This document shows positions 42,779 through 42,947 of a stretch of 42,947 nucleotides of DNA, one piece after another. The stretch's first letter is position 1, and every line of letters begins with the position of its first letter. The translations under genes and the position numbers were made by a program. This DNA is from Actinophytocola sp. (lineage in GTDB: Bacteria; Actinomycetota; Actinomycetes; Mycobacteriales; Pseudonocardiaceae), in the NCBI GenBank assembly GCA_009379975.1, contig WHSS01000013.1, positions 1 through 42,947 on the forward strand. The letters run 5' to 3'. A model generated the notes under the pieces. The model was given only the letters and a program-made list of their open reading frames with translations. It was not told where the DNA came from and ran no database searches.

Positions 42779-42947
42779 CTACGGCAGCCAGCCTCGCTGC
42801 TGCGCCAGTGCGCCTGCCTGGAACCGAGTACGCGCGCCCCGCTCGTCGAGCAGTTCGGCTACCCGGCGGGTGACGGTGCGGGGGCTGATCATCAGTTGCC
42901 GGGCGATCGTCTCGTCCTTCACACCCGCGGCGAGCAGCGTCAGGAGC
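42779..42947 (-). CDS. LuxR-type helix-turn-helix regulator, C-terminal end only
   Basis: The frame enters from the right edge and stops at TAG 42779-42781. The 55 visible residues include LLAAGVKDETIARQLMISPR, TVTRRVAELLDERGARTR and FQAGALAQQRGWLP, the DNA-recognition helices and C-terminus of a LuxR/FixJ-type HTH. The rest of the gene lies outside the window, so its sensor domain and target are unknown. Confidence 0.8.
   Translation of the reverse strand, partial: LLTLLAAGVKDETIARQLMISPRTVTRRVAELLDERGARTRFQAGALAQQRGWLP

Overview
The window is high-GC actinobacterial chromosome. Mycothiol synthase (MshD), a GlnR-type orphan regulator, an LmeA-like DUF2993 protein, DnaE1, GTG/TTG starts and several probable leaderless starts all fit. 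Two blocks keep a mycobacterium-like gene order: fba / DUF3151 / purA, and sseC-sseA-DUF4395-thiX-lmeA / glnR-mshD / pst-phoU / LCP / dusB. Gene content and the intergenic hairpins suggest Pseudonocardiaceae, perhaps Amycolatopsis or a relative; this is inference, since no rRNA is present.

Layout. 1-1530: decayed mobile DNA, a truncated DDE transposase with a nonsense codon joined to the last 34-38 codons of a cyclopropane-synthase-like methyltransferase. 1562-6142: catabolic or accessory genes (shortened amidohydrolase, ornithine-cyclodeaminase-like protein, PPOX flavoprotein, DUF2236 oxygenase, SDR). 6326-12231: class II aldolase, a broken SRPBCC gene, a polytopic membrane protein, DUF3151, a hypothetical protein and purA. 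12384-15635 (minus): sulfur/redox and envelope genes, with a short cysteine-type leader peptide ahead of DUF4395-sseA-sseC. 15836-17610: glnR and mshD. 17607-22602 (minus): phoU and pstSCAB, with a PHO-box-like direct repeat before phoU. 22843-26718 (minus): two tandem LytR-CpsA-Psr proteins and an orphan GGDEF protein. 26879-28309: amidase. 28647-32213: dnaE1. 32305-34979: dusB, DUF6328, a dodecin with an internal deletion, GNAT. 35305-42947: FadD-type acyl-CoA synthetase, CapA, hydrolase-OsmC fusion, patatin, FAD oxidase, cyclic-nucleotide-binding protein and the end of a LuxR-type HTH gene.

The coding content is mostly conventional. The unusual part is the intergenic DNA. One family of about 110-bp elements with 13-bp terminal inverted repeats occurs four times (9625, 24521, 34246, 35025); two copies bracket the GNAT gene and one supplies its C-terminus. 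A second family of about 47-bp hairpins with GTGTGACGTT arms and a TAGGTT-containing loop occurs four times (8023, 32230, 33462, 38107). A nested inverted repeat predicted to fold as a three-way junction separates purA from sseC. Several genes show in-frame loss or decay (dodecin, amidohydrolase, SRPBCC, transposase). No tRNA, rRNA or CRISPR array was seen.
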